A stretch of 64,000 nucleotides of DNA, from positions 45,618 through 109,617 of the forward strand of contig CALSLT010000047.1 of the NCBI GenBank assembly GCA_943787265.1, written 5' to 3'. This document shows positions 45,954 through 56,600 of this stretch, one piece after another. The position numbers and the translations under genes are program-made. The notes beneath the pieces were generated by a model. It saw only the letters and a list, made by a program, of their open reading frames with translations, was not told the DNA's origin and searched no databases. The stretch's first letter is position 1; each line of letters begins with the position of its first letter. This DNA comes from an uncultured Planctomycetaceae bacterium (GTDB lineage Bacteria; Planctomycetota; Planctomycetia; Planctomycetales; Planctomycetaceae).

Positions 45954-47432
45954 CTATGAAATCAGATCGTGAGCGACGTTGCCGTAGACGTCTGTCAGGC
46001 GAAAGTCACGGCTGGCGTAGTGCCAGGTCAGGCGGGTGTGGTCGAGGCCGAGAAGGTGCAGGATCGTCGCGTGCAGGTCGTGCAGCGTCATGCGATCTTT
46101 GATCGTGTAGTACCCGAATTCGTCGGTTTCGCCGTAACGGAATCCGCCTTTTACGCCTCCGCCGGCCATCCAGATTGTGAATCCGTCGGTGTGGTGATCT
46201 CGCCCAACGTTTTTCCCATCGCCGGCTTGCGACGTCGGGGTTCGTCCAAATTCTCCGGCCCAGACGACCAGTGTTTCATCGAGCAGGCCGCGAGCTTTCA
46301 GATCCTGCAGGAATCCTGTGATCGGTAGATCGATTTGAGCGGCGTTAACAGCGTGTCCTTTTTTGAGATAGCTGTGCTGATCCCACTGCTCGTTTGTGGG
46401 GATCCCCTGGCTGCGCAGCGAGCCGGCATGGTTCACCTGAATGAACCGGACGCCTCGTTCGACCATTCGTCTGGCCATCAGACACTGCCGCCCGAAGTCT
46501 TCGGTCGGCTTCTGATCCATGCCGTAGAGGCTGCGTGTTTCTTTCGTTTCGGATGAAAGGTCGAGTGCATCCGGAGCGGCCATTTGCATGCGGAACGCGA
46601 GTTCGAAAGTCTGCAGTCGAGCATCCAGTTCGGAGTCATTGGATTTGTCCTGAGCCGCAAGATCCCGCATCAGTTGTAGCTGCATTCGCTCCAGTCGACC
46701 GACCTTGGCCGTGTTCATGTATTTGAAGCGGGCCGTTGCCGCCGGAGAGTTTGGATAACCAGGAGTTCCCAGTGGCACTCCCTGATGATTTGACGGAAGA
46801 AACGCGGCTCCCCAGTTGTTGACGCCACCGTGAATGCTGGACGGGCAGATGTTGATGTAACTCGGTAGGTCGGCGTCTTCCGTGCCAAGGCCGTAGCTGA
46901 TCCATGATCCCAGACTTGGCCGAACGCTAAGGTCGCTACCGGTAAAAAGTTTCATCGTCGCGCCGCCGTGAGCGACGTTTGTGTCGCAGACCGAGTGAAC
47001 CATGCACAGGTCGTCAGCGACTGCCGGCAGATGTTGCCACAATGAGCTCATCGGAATTCCGCTGTCACCCGTCGGTCGAAATTTCCAGGGAGACTTCAGC
47101 AGATTTCCACGCTTGGCAAACTTAATGCGAGTCCTTTTGAATGGAGGCTCCTGACCGTCGTACTTGTCGAGTGCCGGCTTTGGATCGAACGTGTCGACGT
47201 GCGAGACGCCTCCCTGCATAAACAGGAACACGACACTCTTGGCACGAGCGGCGAAGTGGGGTGGTCGCGGCGCGAGTGGTGATTGTGGCGCAAGCGGCGG
47301 CGAACTTTCGACATTGGTCGATTCGGCTTGCGTCGGCCGGTTGCTCAGCATCGCGTTCAGCGCAAGACTTCCGAAGCCGAGTGCTGTTCGGCTCAGCAGA
47401 GCGCGTCGCGAAGTTGAGTGGTCTGGAATCAT
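45954..47432 (-). CDS. DUF1501 domain-containing exported protein
   Basis: 492 residues from ATG 47432, which has GAGGTGAGG immediately upstream and lies three bases from the preceding stop; the frame is open to 47492. SRRALLSRTALGFGSLAL is the Tat-type signal. FLFMQGGVSHVDTFDPKPAL, VVWAGEFGRTPTSQ and GRDHHTDGFTIWMAGGGVKGG mark DUF1501. It pairs with the PSCyt gene at 47435 and is almost certainly co-translated with it. Confidence 0.9.
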   Translation of the reverse strand: MIPDHSTSRRALLSRTALGFGSLALNAMLSNRPTQAESTNVESSPPLAPQSPLAPRPPHFAARAKSVVFLFMQGGVSHVDTFDPKPALDKYDGQEPPFKRTRIKFAKRGNLLKSPWKFRPTGDSGIPMSSLWQHLPAVADDLCMVHSVCDTNVAHGGATMKLFTGSDLSVRPSLGSWISYGLGTEDADLPSYINICPSSIHGGVNNWGAAFLPSNHQGVPLGTPGYPNSPAATARFKYMNTAKVGRLERMQLQLMRDLAAQDKSNDSELDARLQTFELAFRMQMAAPDALDLSSETKETRSLYGMDQKPTEDFGRQCLMARRMVERGVRFIQVNHAGSLRSQGIPTNEQWDQHSYLKKGHAVNAAQIDLPITGFLQDLKARGLLDETLVVWAGEFGRTPTSQAGDGKNVGRDHHTDGFTIWMAGGGVKGGFRYGETDEFGYYTIKDRMTLHDLHATILHLLGLDHTRLTWHYASRDFRLTDVYGNVAHDLIS

Positions 47433-47434
47433 CC

Positions 47435-50290
47435 TCACCTCAGGTAAATAAACTCGCTTCCTGCGAGCAGCACGTGGCACAGTTTTGCCCATGCAGATTT
47501 GGCGTCTGTTTGCTTCGCTTCGTTGAGTATTGTGCTGTAGTCGGCGATGAACTCACTGGCAATTGCTTCTTCAGATTCGGTCGGTTGGCGAGAGTAGAGC
47601 ACTTGATAGATGCGTCGGATTCGGGCTGAGTCGGATTGCAGTGCCGGATCGTTCAATACGTTGCCGGCAACACGAGCGGCTGCATCTTTCACAAGCGAGC
47701 TGTTCATCATCAGCATCGCCTGGGTCGGAACTGTCGTTGTGACTCGATCTCCGGTCGGCAAGTCGGGGTTGGCGAAGTCGAACAACGTCAGAAAGTCGTA
47801 CACGTTGGTCCTGAGCACGGGCAGGTAGATGGTGCGACGGTTCGAGTCGTCATAGTGTTGTTGCTGTTGCTTAAGGTTTTCTGGTGAAAGGTTGATCGTC
47901 TTGAGTTTCAGTGGTGCTCCGCCTGTCTGACGATCCAGTCGGCCCGACACTTCCAGCAACGAATCTCGAATGACCTCGGCTTCCAGACGCCGCCGAGGGT
48001 ATTCCCAGTGAAGAATGTTCTCGGGATCGACGTTCGCTGCATTGGTTTTCAGTTTGGTGTCCAGAGTTGCTGTCCCCATTTGCCATGTCTGACTGCTGAG
48101 AATCTCGCGGTGCATCGCCTTGATCGACCAGTTCTGTTCGACGAAGCGGCGAGCGAGGTAGTCGAGCAGTTGCGGGTGGCTTGGACGTGCTCCCTTCGTT
48201 CCGAAGTTATCGGGCGTCGCGACAATGCCGCGGCCGAAATGCCAGCGCCACAGGCGGTTGACCATGACTCGACTGGTGAGTGGATTGCCGGGCCGCGTCA
48301 TCCATTCAGCAAGTTGCAGTCTCCCGCTTTGATCAGTCGGCAATGGAGCCTGGGGCGTTGATGCAACCTGAAGAAATCCTCGAGCTACCTGGTCTGACGG
48401 CTTGTTGGCGTTGCCACGTACAAGAATGTGAGCATCAGCGATGTCTCCCTCCCGCACGGCCATGACCTGGAGTGCCGGTTTGATGCGGTTTTCTATGTCG
48501 GAGATTTTGGCTGTCAGGGCGTTTTGTCGATCGATCAATTCTGCGAGTTTGGTTCCTTGCTCAATCCTCAATAGTCGCAGTTTATCAATGTGCGACATCA
48601 GTGGTTCTGATTCCAGGCGGAACGTGTTGAGTCCTGCTTTCAATGAATGAACACCCTCGAAACACCATTTCTGATTTGCAGGGTGCCAGTCGTCAGTGGT
48701 TTCTGTGATGGCCGGATCGCGAATTACTTTTCCGTCGAGGAGAATGCGACCAGGCCGAGCGGTCTTTGCGGCGTAACGAAGTTGCAGTACGTAACTCGCG
48801 TCAGTAGGGATGTTGATGTCGAACTCGGCGAAGTTTTTCTGTGCTCCCTTGTCGCCGATGATGCCAATGCCCTTGCCGTAATTCTCGGTGTCGATGGTCA
48901 CGTTTCCGCGTGCGAAAGTTTCGGCTTCGAGTTCGATGCTGGTGGCGCCGGAAAGCGACTGCTCAACCAATTCGGAGACGTTTTTCAGTTCGCTTTTCAG
49001 TGGAGTCAGTTTCGGACCAAGATGCTGAGACGTCATCCACGACTGACGCGTGTGAGCGGGGCGTTCGACCCACTTTCCATAACTGATCAGCGTCGTGGTG
49101 CTGCGGAAAATGCCCGCGATAGCGTAGTAGTCGGCGGTTGGAATCGGGTCGAACTTGTGGTCGTGACATCGGGCACAGGCGATCGTCATGCCAAGCATCG
49201 CTCGGCCGAAGACGTTGATCTGCTCGTCAACGAGATCAGCGACTCTTTTTTTTGCATCAAGCTGTGTCAGGATCTTCGTGCCGAGTGCCAGGAAGCCTGT
49301 GCCGACGACCGGGTGGTATTCTCCCAAATCATCAAAGTCGAGTAAGTCTCCGGCCAGATGCTCGGCCACCATGCGGTCGTACGGGAGGTCTCGATTGAAC
49401 GATTCGATGACGTAATTGCGAAAGTGCCATGCATTGGGGAAAGCTCGGCTTTCGTCCGCTCCGTTGCAGTCACCATACCGCACGACGTCCAGCCAGTGCC
49501 GCCCCCACCGCTCACCGTAATCGGGAGACGCGAGTAATCTGTCGACCAGTCTGGAAAATGCATCGGGCGCAGAGTCGGCGACGAATTCCTCAACCGCTTC
49601 GGGAGTCGGAGGAACGCCAAGCAGCACGAGTGTCGCCCGGCGAATCAGCGTTCGCCGGTCTGCCCGCGGTGCCGGCTGCAGATTCGCTGCTACCATTTTC
49701 TTCAGAACGAATGCGTCGATGGGTGATTGAACCCAATCGTCGTTTACGACAGGCGGCGGCGTGTTTCGAATCGGTCGAAACGACCAGAATTCACGACCGG
49801 CTTCGACGTCGATCGCGCGGTGGGACTCGACGGGATCCATGTCTGACGTGGTTCTCGGATCTGCCGCGCCGTTGGTGACCCACGTTTCGAAGTCCGCAAT
49901 GATTTCAGAGGGCATGCGTCCGGAAGGTGGCATTTGCAGATCAGAGCTTTTGTAGCGAATCGCCTCAATCAGCAGACTCTCGTTGGGTTTGCCTGGCACG
50001 ATCAGCGACAAGTCGTCTGTCAGTCGTCTATCTAACCGAAGATCGGTTTCAGCATTCAATCCATTCGCGCTGTGGCATTCGAAGCAGTGCTCAATCAGGG
50101 CTGGTCGGATTTTCGTCTCGAAAAATGAGATGTCTGCAGCCGACTGAGCCCCGGCAGAAGTCGCCGTGGCTAGAACCGTAAGCGTTACCGCAGTGAATGT
50201 GACGAACCTGTGCACGCCTGACCGGATCCTCAATATTGAATTGGAGCGAGTTATACGATCGCTGCTGCCGTTTGGTTTCTCAATGGTCAC
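47435..50290 (-). CDS. planctomycete cytochrome C, DUF1549/DUF1553 protein with an inserted carbohydrate-binding-like domain
   Basis: 951 residues from a GTG start; no closer ATG is available. A cytochrome segment (ALIEHCFECHSANG) comes first, then DUF1549 (RRATLVLLGVPPTPEAV, YGERWGRHWLDVVRYGD, IACARCHDHKFDPI) and DUF1553 (RVMVNRLWRWHFGRGIVATP, TQAMLMMNSSLV). Between DUF1549 and DUF1553, about residues 450-570, is a beta-rich insertion beginning IELEAETFARGNVTIDTENYG that looks like a CBM6/35-type module. The insertion suggests glycan binding. Start codon is uncertain. Confidence 0.88.
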   Translation of the reverse strand: MTIEKPNGSSDRITRSNSILRIRSGVHRFVTFTAVTLTVLATATSAGAQSAADISFFETKIRPALIEHCFECHSANGLNAETDLRLDRRLTDDLSLIVPGKPNESLLIEAIRYKSSDLQMPPSGRMPSEIIADFETWVTNGAADPRTTSDMDPVESHRAIDVEAGREFWSFRPIRNTPPPVVNDDWVQSPIDAFVLKKMVAANLQPAPRADRRTLIRRATLVLLGVPPTPEAVEEFVADSAPDAFSRLVDRLLASPDYGERWGRHWLDVVRYGDCNGADESRAFPNAWHFRNYVIESFNRDLPYDRMVAEHLAGDLLDFDDLGEYHPVVGTGFLALGTKILTQLDAKKRVADLVDEQINVFGRAMLGMTIACARCHDHKFDPIPTADYYAIAGIFRSTTTLISYGKWVERPAHTRQSWMTSQHLGPKLTPLKSELKNVSELVEQSLSGATSIELEAETFARGNVTIDTENYGKGIGIIGDKGAQKNFAEFDINIPTDASYVLQLRYAAKTARPGRILLDGKVIRDPAITETTDDWHPANQKWCFEGVHSLKAGLNTFRLESEPLMSHIDKLRLLRIEQGTKLAELIDRQNALTAKISDIENRIKPALQVMAVREGDIADAHILVRGNANKPSDQVARGFLQVASTPQAPLPTDQSGRLQLAEWMTRPGNPLTSRVMVNRLWRWHFGRGIVATPDNFGTKGARPSHPQLLDYLARRFVEQNWSIKAMHREILSSQTWQMGTATLDTKLKTNAANVDPENILHWEYPRRRLEAEVIRDSLLEVSGRLDRQTGGAPLKLKTINLSPENLKQQQQHYDDSNRRTIYLPVLRTNVYDFLTLFDFANPDLPTGDRVTTTVPTQAMLMMNSSLVKDAAARVAGNVLNDPALQSDSARIRRIYQVLYSRQPTESEEAIASEFIADYSTILNEAKQTDAKSAWAKLCHVLLAGSEFIYLR

Positions 50291-50634
50291 TGAAATCTCT
50301 CTGCTCAGATCGTCCGCCCTGATGGAGAGTCAGCTTCAGCGCCGCAGAGTTTCAGTTCACAGATTTGATGAATGTCTACAAGCGGCTCGGATGATTTTGA
50401 CGTTGTAATCATGCACTCTCTGTCAGCATCCGGAGCTGATGATCAACATTGTTGATCTCTGTCCTGTCTACGCGGTCAGTCATGACGGCAAGAACGCCTG
50501 ATCGGGATATTGACCATCGCGCGATGCGTCACGCTTGCGAGGCTGCAGAGCCTGTCGATGGCTGTGTAGAGGGAGATCAGAGGCCCCCTCATTTATGGAC
50601 TTTCGGCGAAAACGAGGAGTTTTTCTCGTCGATG
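50291..50634. other. intergenic region holding a SufT-like gene remnant
   Basis: About 340 bases between the PSCyt gene and the end of the large kinase gene, both on the minus strand. Apart from the DUF59 relic at 50410-50501 nothing is recognisable. ACGAG/CTCGT flanking a T run near 50611-50630 is too weak to call a terminator. Confidence 0.4.
50410..50501 (+). pseudogene. relic of a SufT-like DUF59 coding sequence
   Basis: Codons from 50427 read HPELMINIVDLCPVYAVSHDGKNA then TGA, matching DPELMINIVDLGLVYSVNHDGKNAY of the Rieske-SufT fusion at about 41378-41450. In 66 aligned bases (50433-50498) I count 13 differences; seven codon changes are silent and four change the residue. A weaker match extends upstream to about 50410 (ATGC.CT...TGTCA). 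The mostly silent changes suggest it diverged while still coding, so it is the remains of an older paralogue, not a fresh copy. Confidence 0.75.
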
Positions 50635-53600
50635 TTACTCACGGGGCGGGGCATTTGTGAGTGCAGACCATGCAGCTCCAGCAGTCAATGGAGTCCACAC
50701 TTCGCTGCCTCTACCTTGTTTGATCTGGCAATCCTTTAAGGACTTCCGTAGTTCCTCAACAAAGGGGAATGGCGAGGTTGTGCTAACGATCAGTGTCTTA
50801 AGAGTCGTCAGCTTCGCCAGACTTTTCAGCCCTTCGTCAGTTACGCCACCAGAACTCCCCAGCGCCAGATACTTCAGTGATTTCATCCTTGAGACTTCGG
50901 TCCATCCCGGTGTACTGACGCCCGTCGAAGTCAGATCGAGCAGTTTCAGATTGGGCATTGTTGCCAGGTGGGCAGCTCCTTGACTGTCGATCGAAGTGCG
51001 ATTGCAGTCCAACGCGACTATTGAAGTGTTTCCATTCAGTGCTGCCATCCAGATGTTCGTGTCGACGTTGGGAAGTCCCAGATACTTCAGTTTTTTGAAG
51101 CCTTGAACGACGGGGATGCTTTCTTTGCCAAACCGCTCATTGAGGTCCAGCCACTCAATGTTGTGGTTTCTGAAATGCGCGAGTCCAGCCGACGTTACCT
51201 GTGTCTCCTGTAACCATAACTGATCGATATTCTTGCATTTTGCGAGTTGCACGCAGTCTGCATCGGTCAAGCTGCCGGTCGGCGGAGCACTCCACCGGAC
51301 ACCGCTGGTCACAAAACCGCGAAATTCGAATTTGTCATCCGATGGCAGCGACGCAACGTTTTCGATCAACTTTCGTTCCCCTCCAGCCATGATGATCGCT
51401 TGGGCCTTTTTGCTAATGACTAACTCGACCGCAGCTTTGTCCAGGTCCTTGGGGGGAACGGCGGCGGTAACAGCTTGTCGAACAGCGTCCACAGACAACA
51501 GAACGCGGAATCCGATGTGTTCATAGCCGTGCGCAACAAGGGTCCCAAAACGGCGTGACGAACTACATCGCAACTCGGGAGCTGCAAAGAAACCACCGCG
51601 AACGCCCCGTCTTCCATCAGTTGCAGGTTTCCTTGAAAATGAGTCGATCGCAGGACGTTCTTTGAACTGTTGGTAGAATTCGAAATCCCAATGGTCGAGG
51701 ACGTACTCCCAGATATTTCCATGCATGTCGAAGAGACCGAACGGATTTGGTTGCAGCTCACCGACAGGATGTGGGCGGTTTCCGCTGTTCGCTCCGCTGT
51801 AGCCAGCTCGATTCAAGTCGCGATCGAGGCTTCCAAAGTAGAACGTCGCCGTGGTCCCAGCGCGACAGGCATATTCCCACTCTGCTTCGGTCGGTAAGCG
51901 GTAGCCGATTCCTGCAAAGGCGTGGGCTGTTAAGTCTTGCGAATTGAGTGAGACCGGTTCGAGTTGCTCATGCTCGCTGAGTGCATCGCAGAACGCTAGG
52001 GCTTCGTTCCACTTGACTGTTTCGACTGGAAATTGTGATGTGTCGAGACCAGCGACTCGTTGTTTGTGACTTCCGGTTTCGCTGAAGACCGAGGGGTTGT
52101 GCCCCATGATTCGGGTATAGGCTTTCTGAGTCACTTCATGCCGAGCGAGATAGAACGGTTGACTGATGCTCGACTGATGTCGCGGTCCTTCTGCTTGAGC
52201 GCATGCAGGCCAAAAATCATCTTCGGTGTCGAAGTGCGGAGCCGCTGCGATTTCTTCAGCCGTGCTCCCCATCATGAAAGTCCCAGGCGGGACGAGCACG
52301 AATTTCATGCCGACGCTGTTTGTATACTCGACGGGCACGCCGAGGTGCTTCGCCCACGCTTGTTGATGAGCCTTTGCCTGTGCTTCGTTGAATGGGGCAA
52401 CGGCAGGTGGTGGAGCACTGGCAGAGTCCGTGGCTCTCGGCTTCTGAGGCTTTGGGACTGAAGTCTTCGGGACGAGTGTCGATCGATAAATATCCGCGTC
52501 GCCCACTGAGTCCGGTCGGCGGGAAATAAAATAGATCTTCCGCTGGTCGGTGGTTACACAAGCGCCGCCATTATAGGTGCCTGCCGTGAAGGGCTCACCA
52601 AGCGGAACAGGCTTTCCGAACAGCTTATCTCGAGCAGAACGTCGTGAGACAACAATGTTTCCGTCTTTGTACCCGAAGAGCAATGTCAAGCCGTCACGAA
52701 AGAGGTACGGCTCAGTGCCGCCTTTCTGGATGACTTCAGACGGACCGAACCTGTCGTCGAGTGTCGCCCGTTCGGCAATACACAAATTTTGCGGTTTTGG
52801 CTCATCGGGAGACCGAAAGACCATCGTCAGACCGTCGGCTGTCATTGCGGGCCAGGAGCCATCAACTCCTGTGTACTCAGCATCAGAAAACGGCTGATCG
52901 ACTGCTGATCGAGAAGCAATCCAGATTTGTTCGACTTCATCAATCCGGGTTGTGTAGACGATCTTGAGGTCGCGATCGAAGAGGAACACTCCGTTCTCTC
53001 TGAAGGTGAACGGGGGATCTGCTTCGACGGGCTCGCCAAATGGCTCTTCGATGCTGTTTCTATGAGACTTCCAGATTCCCTGCTTCACCTTCCCCCTTCT
53101 GGGGAAATAGATCGTCAACTGATCCTGGGTGAGTGTTGGTCGCAGTTCTATGCCGACCGAGTTCACGATGGGGCCAAGGTTCTCCGGTTCGGTCCACTCG
53201 TAATCGGGCGAGGTGTGCATCTCGATGAGCGACATCCCGGTGGGAGTCGGTGCGTTCGCTACGACATCGAGCTTCGTTGTGTCAATCGTCATCGCCACGC
53301 GGAAGCCCAGACCGGCGAGCCGGAGCCACGGGGGGTTCCCGCCGCGATCCGCCGACCGGACTTGCCCGGCAGTGATGCTCCAGCTCCCGCCCCGGGGGAC
53401 CCGGTGCAAGCCCTCCAACGGGCCCACGGGATCCGTGCCACCCTCTAACTTGCTCCGCCAGTCACGGCACCACTCCCACACGTTCCCATGCACGTCGTGC
53501 AAACCCCAGCCGTTCGGACGCTTCAGACCCACTGCGTGCGCATACGCCTCGCCCGCGTTCTTCGTATTCGTTTCATACCAGGCGTACTCCCCCAGCTGCG

Positions 53601-56600
53601 ACTCGTCGTCTCCGAACGAGTACGTTGTCGTTGTGCCCGACCGACAGGCCCACTCCCATTCCGCATCCGTCGGCAGCCGGTACTCCCATCCTTCGGGGAG
53701 CTTCCCGGCTCCTCGCTCCAGCGCGGTCAGTCTGAGGCAGAACTCCGTGGCATCGGTCCAATTCACGAAAGTCGCAGGGACGCTCTTGCCCTCTTGTACG
53801 CCTTTCTGCCCCTGCCACGGTTCCGTCTCCATGACGGTTTTCCACTGTCCCTGCGTCAGTTCGTGGCGACTCAGTCGGAAGGGTTTCGTCAGCGTGACGT
53901 CGACCGTGTTGTCGTTCTCACCCATCGTGAAACTGCCGGGCGGGATCATGGCGAGCTTCATGCCAATCGAGTTCGTCGTCTCGACCGGTTCGCCGAGGTG
54001 GTTCGCCCACGCCTCTTGATGAGCTTTCGCCTGCGCTTCGTCGAACGGGGCGATGGCAGGAGCGGGCTTGTCTTTGTTCTTGGTATCACGATTCTGCAAA
54101 CGTCGACACATCCAGATGTCGAACTTGCCCTGAGTACCAGGACGTGCTGAGTCAAAGATTACCTGCTGCCCATCTGGCGTGAAGGTGGCCGCTCCTTGCA
54201 TGTGACTCGTATTCATCGGCCCCGAAAACTGAACTGGCTTCTCAAAGCTACCCTGGCTGTTTCTTTTAGTAATCCACAGATTCTCTGCCCCAATTCTTGG
54301 TTTACGATAGGAACCAAAGACGATCGCTTTTCCGTCAGGCGTAAATCGAGTCCAGAAGTCTCCCGTGGAGCTGCTGATTTCAGGCAGGTGAACTGCCTTC
54401 CCAAACTCATCTTTCGCATTCTCTCGCATTGCGATGTAAAAATCTGCATCTCCTCTTCCTCCGGGACGCGTGGAGACAAAGACCAAAGACTTTCCATCAG
54501 GACTTAGCGATGGGTGTGCATCAAGAGAATTGGAATTGACCTCGTCGCCCAGGTTGGTCGGTTTTCCAAATGGCTGATTGACTGACGAGCGTGTACTTCG
54601 CCAGAGGTCCAGTTCCCCCTTACCTCCTGGACGGTTCGAGAAGAAAATCATTTCCAGTCCGTCAGACGAAATTGCAGGTCCCTGCTCAGAATCACCGGAG
54701 TTAATCAGTGGTCCCATGTTTGTTGGCTGTGTAAAGGGTTGGTCTTGAGCACTTCGGGTCGTCTGCCAGAGATCCTGCGTTCCAGATCCTCCAGATCGGT
54801 CGGAGTGGAAATACAGCGTAAGTCCGTCAGCCGAGAGACAAGCCCCAGCCTCGTTGCCGCCAGTATTTATCGACTTTCCCAGATTCACCGGTTCTGTCCA
54901 TCCATAGTCGGGTGAGGTGAGGAGTTCGTGCACGCTGACTGCCGGAGAATGAGCCGTCGCCTTTTTTGGGTCGGGCAATTCGAAGTCACCAGTACCAAGT
55001 TTAATTCTGCAGTCGGGTAGTGCCTGCTTGAAGCGAGTCATTCCGGGGAGCGTGACCTTGGTCCCGGTCAAGTCAATTTGCTTCAGCGTCTTTAAGACTT
55101 CGAGCTGTCGAAGTCCTGCATCGGTCAACGCCACGCCCTGACACATCACACTCTCAAGCAACGGAAGTTGACTGATATGCTCCAGGCCATAATCACCCAT
55201 ATGCTGGGAGGCTCGGAAATACAGGACTTTCAGGTTCTTCAGATTTTGTAGAGAAGATAGACCGGAGCCATCCAGGGCCGATTCTTGAATTCCCAGCATT
55301 TCCAGCTTTCGCATGTCCTTGATGTGGGCCAAGTGCTTGTCCTCAAACCATTGGCCTATAAGCGAGAGCGTCCGGATGGCAGGCATTTCCGCCAGGTATT
55401 TCAGGTTATTGCTGTTGCCATATCCTCCGATCTGGATTGCACTGAGCCCGGGCAAACTCCCTATTTCTGCCAGGTCTGCTGAGCCAGCGTCCCTCTCGAC
55501 GTAGATCAATAAAGATTCGAGATTCTTAAATCGAGCCAGATCCGGAAGGCGATCGGCCATCGCCTGATTACGAATAGGCATGTCGACAACTTTTATGAGG
55601 CCGAGATCTTCGGGCAGGTCGTCAACATGCTTGATGATGTGGTAATTTGAATTTGTGAACCAGATTTTCTTGCCCGTCCCAACGGAGCCGCCGTTGGCAA
55701 GTATCCACTCAGCCACCGCCCGGACAGACGATTTCGTCCGTCCAATGCTCACCCACTTCGCTCCGACGATTTCGCCGTGATACCCGTTGCCGGATGAGTC
55801 TTTCAGGATGTCGCCCTGTCCTTCGCCGAAGTGGTACAGGGCCAGCGTGTCTCCGTCGGTGCCAAACCGCTGCTTGGGCTGGAAGTCTTCTGTCGTATAG
55901 CGAGCCGAGTTTGAGACCCGTACTTCGTCGATGCGACCGAAGAAGAAGTTGGCGATCTTGCTGCCATTCGGTTGGACGCCGATCTTCAGTCGACTCGGCT
56001 CCTGCACATTGACACCATCACCCATGTGTTGGCCGGTCTTGCTCTTTCGTTCGCCGTCGATGTAGACCGAGATCACTCCCTCGCGGCGGACCACGGCCAG
56101 GTGCTTGCGGCCCTTGAAGAACTCCGTCTTCGTATGCTGGTATCCCTGGCTTCCCTGGTAGGTCCCCACGACGTCGTTGGTTCCACTGTTCGTGAAGTGC
56201 CGGTGTGCCGCCATCGCGTCGAACTCGCCTCGCCAGTTGAGAATCACGGCCGTGAAGTTCTGCGTGTCCTCTGGGTCGGCGATCTCGACCCACGCCTCGA
56301 GCGTGTATTCCTCGCCGAGTTTCGCGTCGCCGATCTGCACGTCGACATAGTCGTCGCCGTCAAATTCGAGAGCAAATCCCGGTTCACCAGGTTGCTGAGC
56401 TTCTGTGGCGGTTCCGGCTTCTTCAAGCGTTCCTGTTTGCCCCGTCGATGCCGGATTGGTCTTCGGTTTGGCTTTGGTGGTTGCCGCGATCTGCTCACCG
56501 GAGGGCTTCGGAACGGGATCTGATTTGAAGGCCATAGCGGCGATAACGATCAACAGCAGAACTCCGCCGCCGATACCGCCCAGGATTCGTTTGTCAGACA

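Noticed and set aside
53213..54019. 268-codon plus-strand frame opposite the large kinase gene
   Set aside because: It lies entirely within the FGE/PD40 coding region and has no family features.
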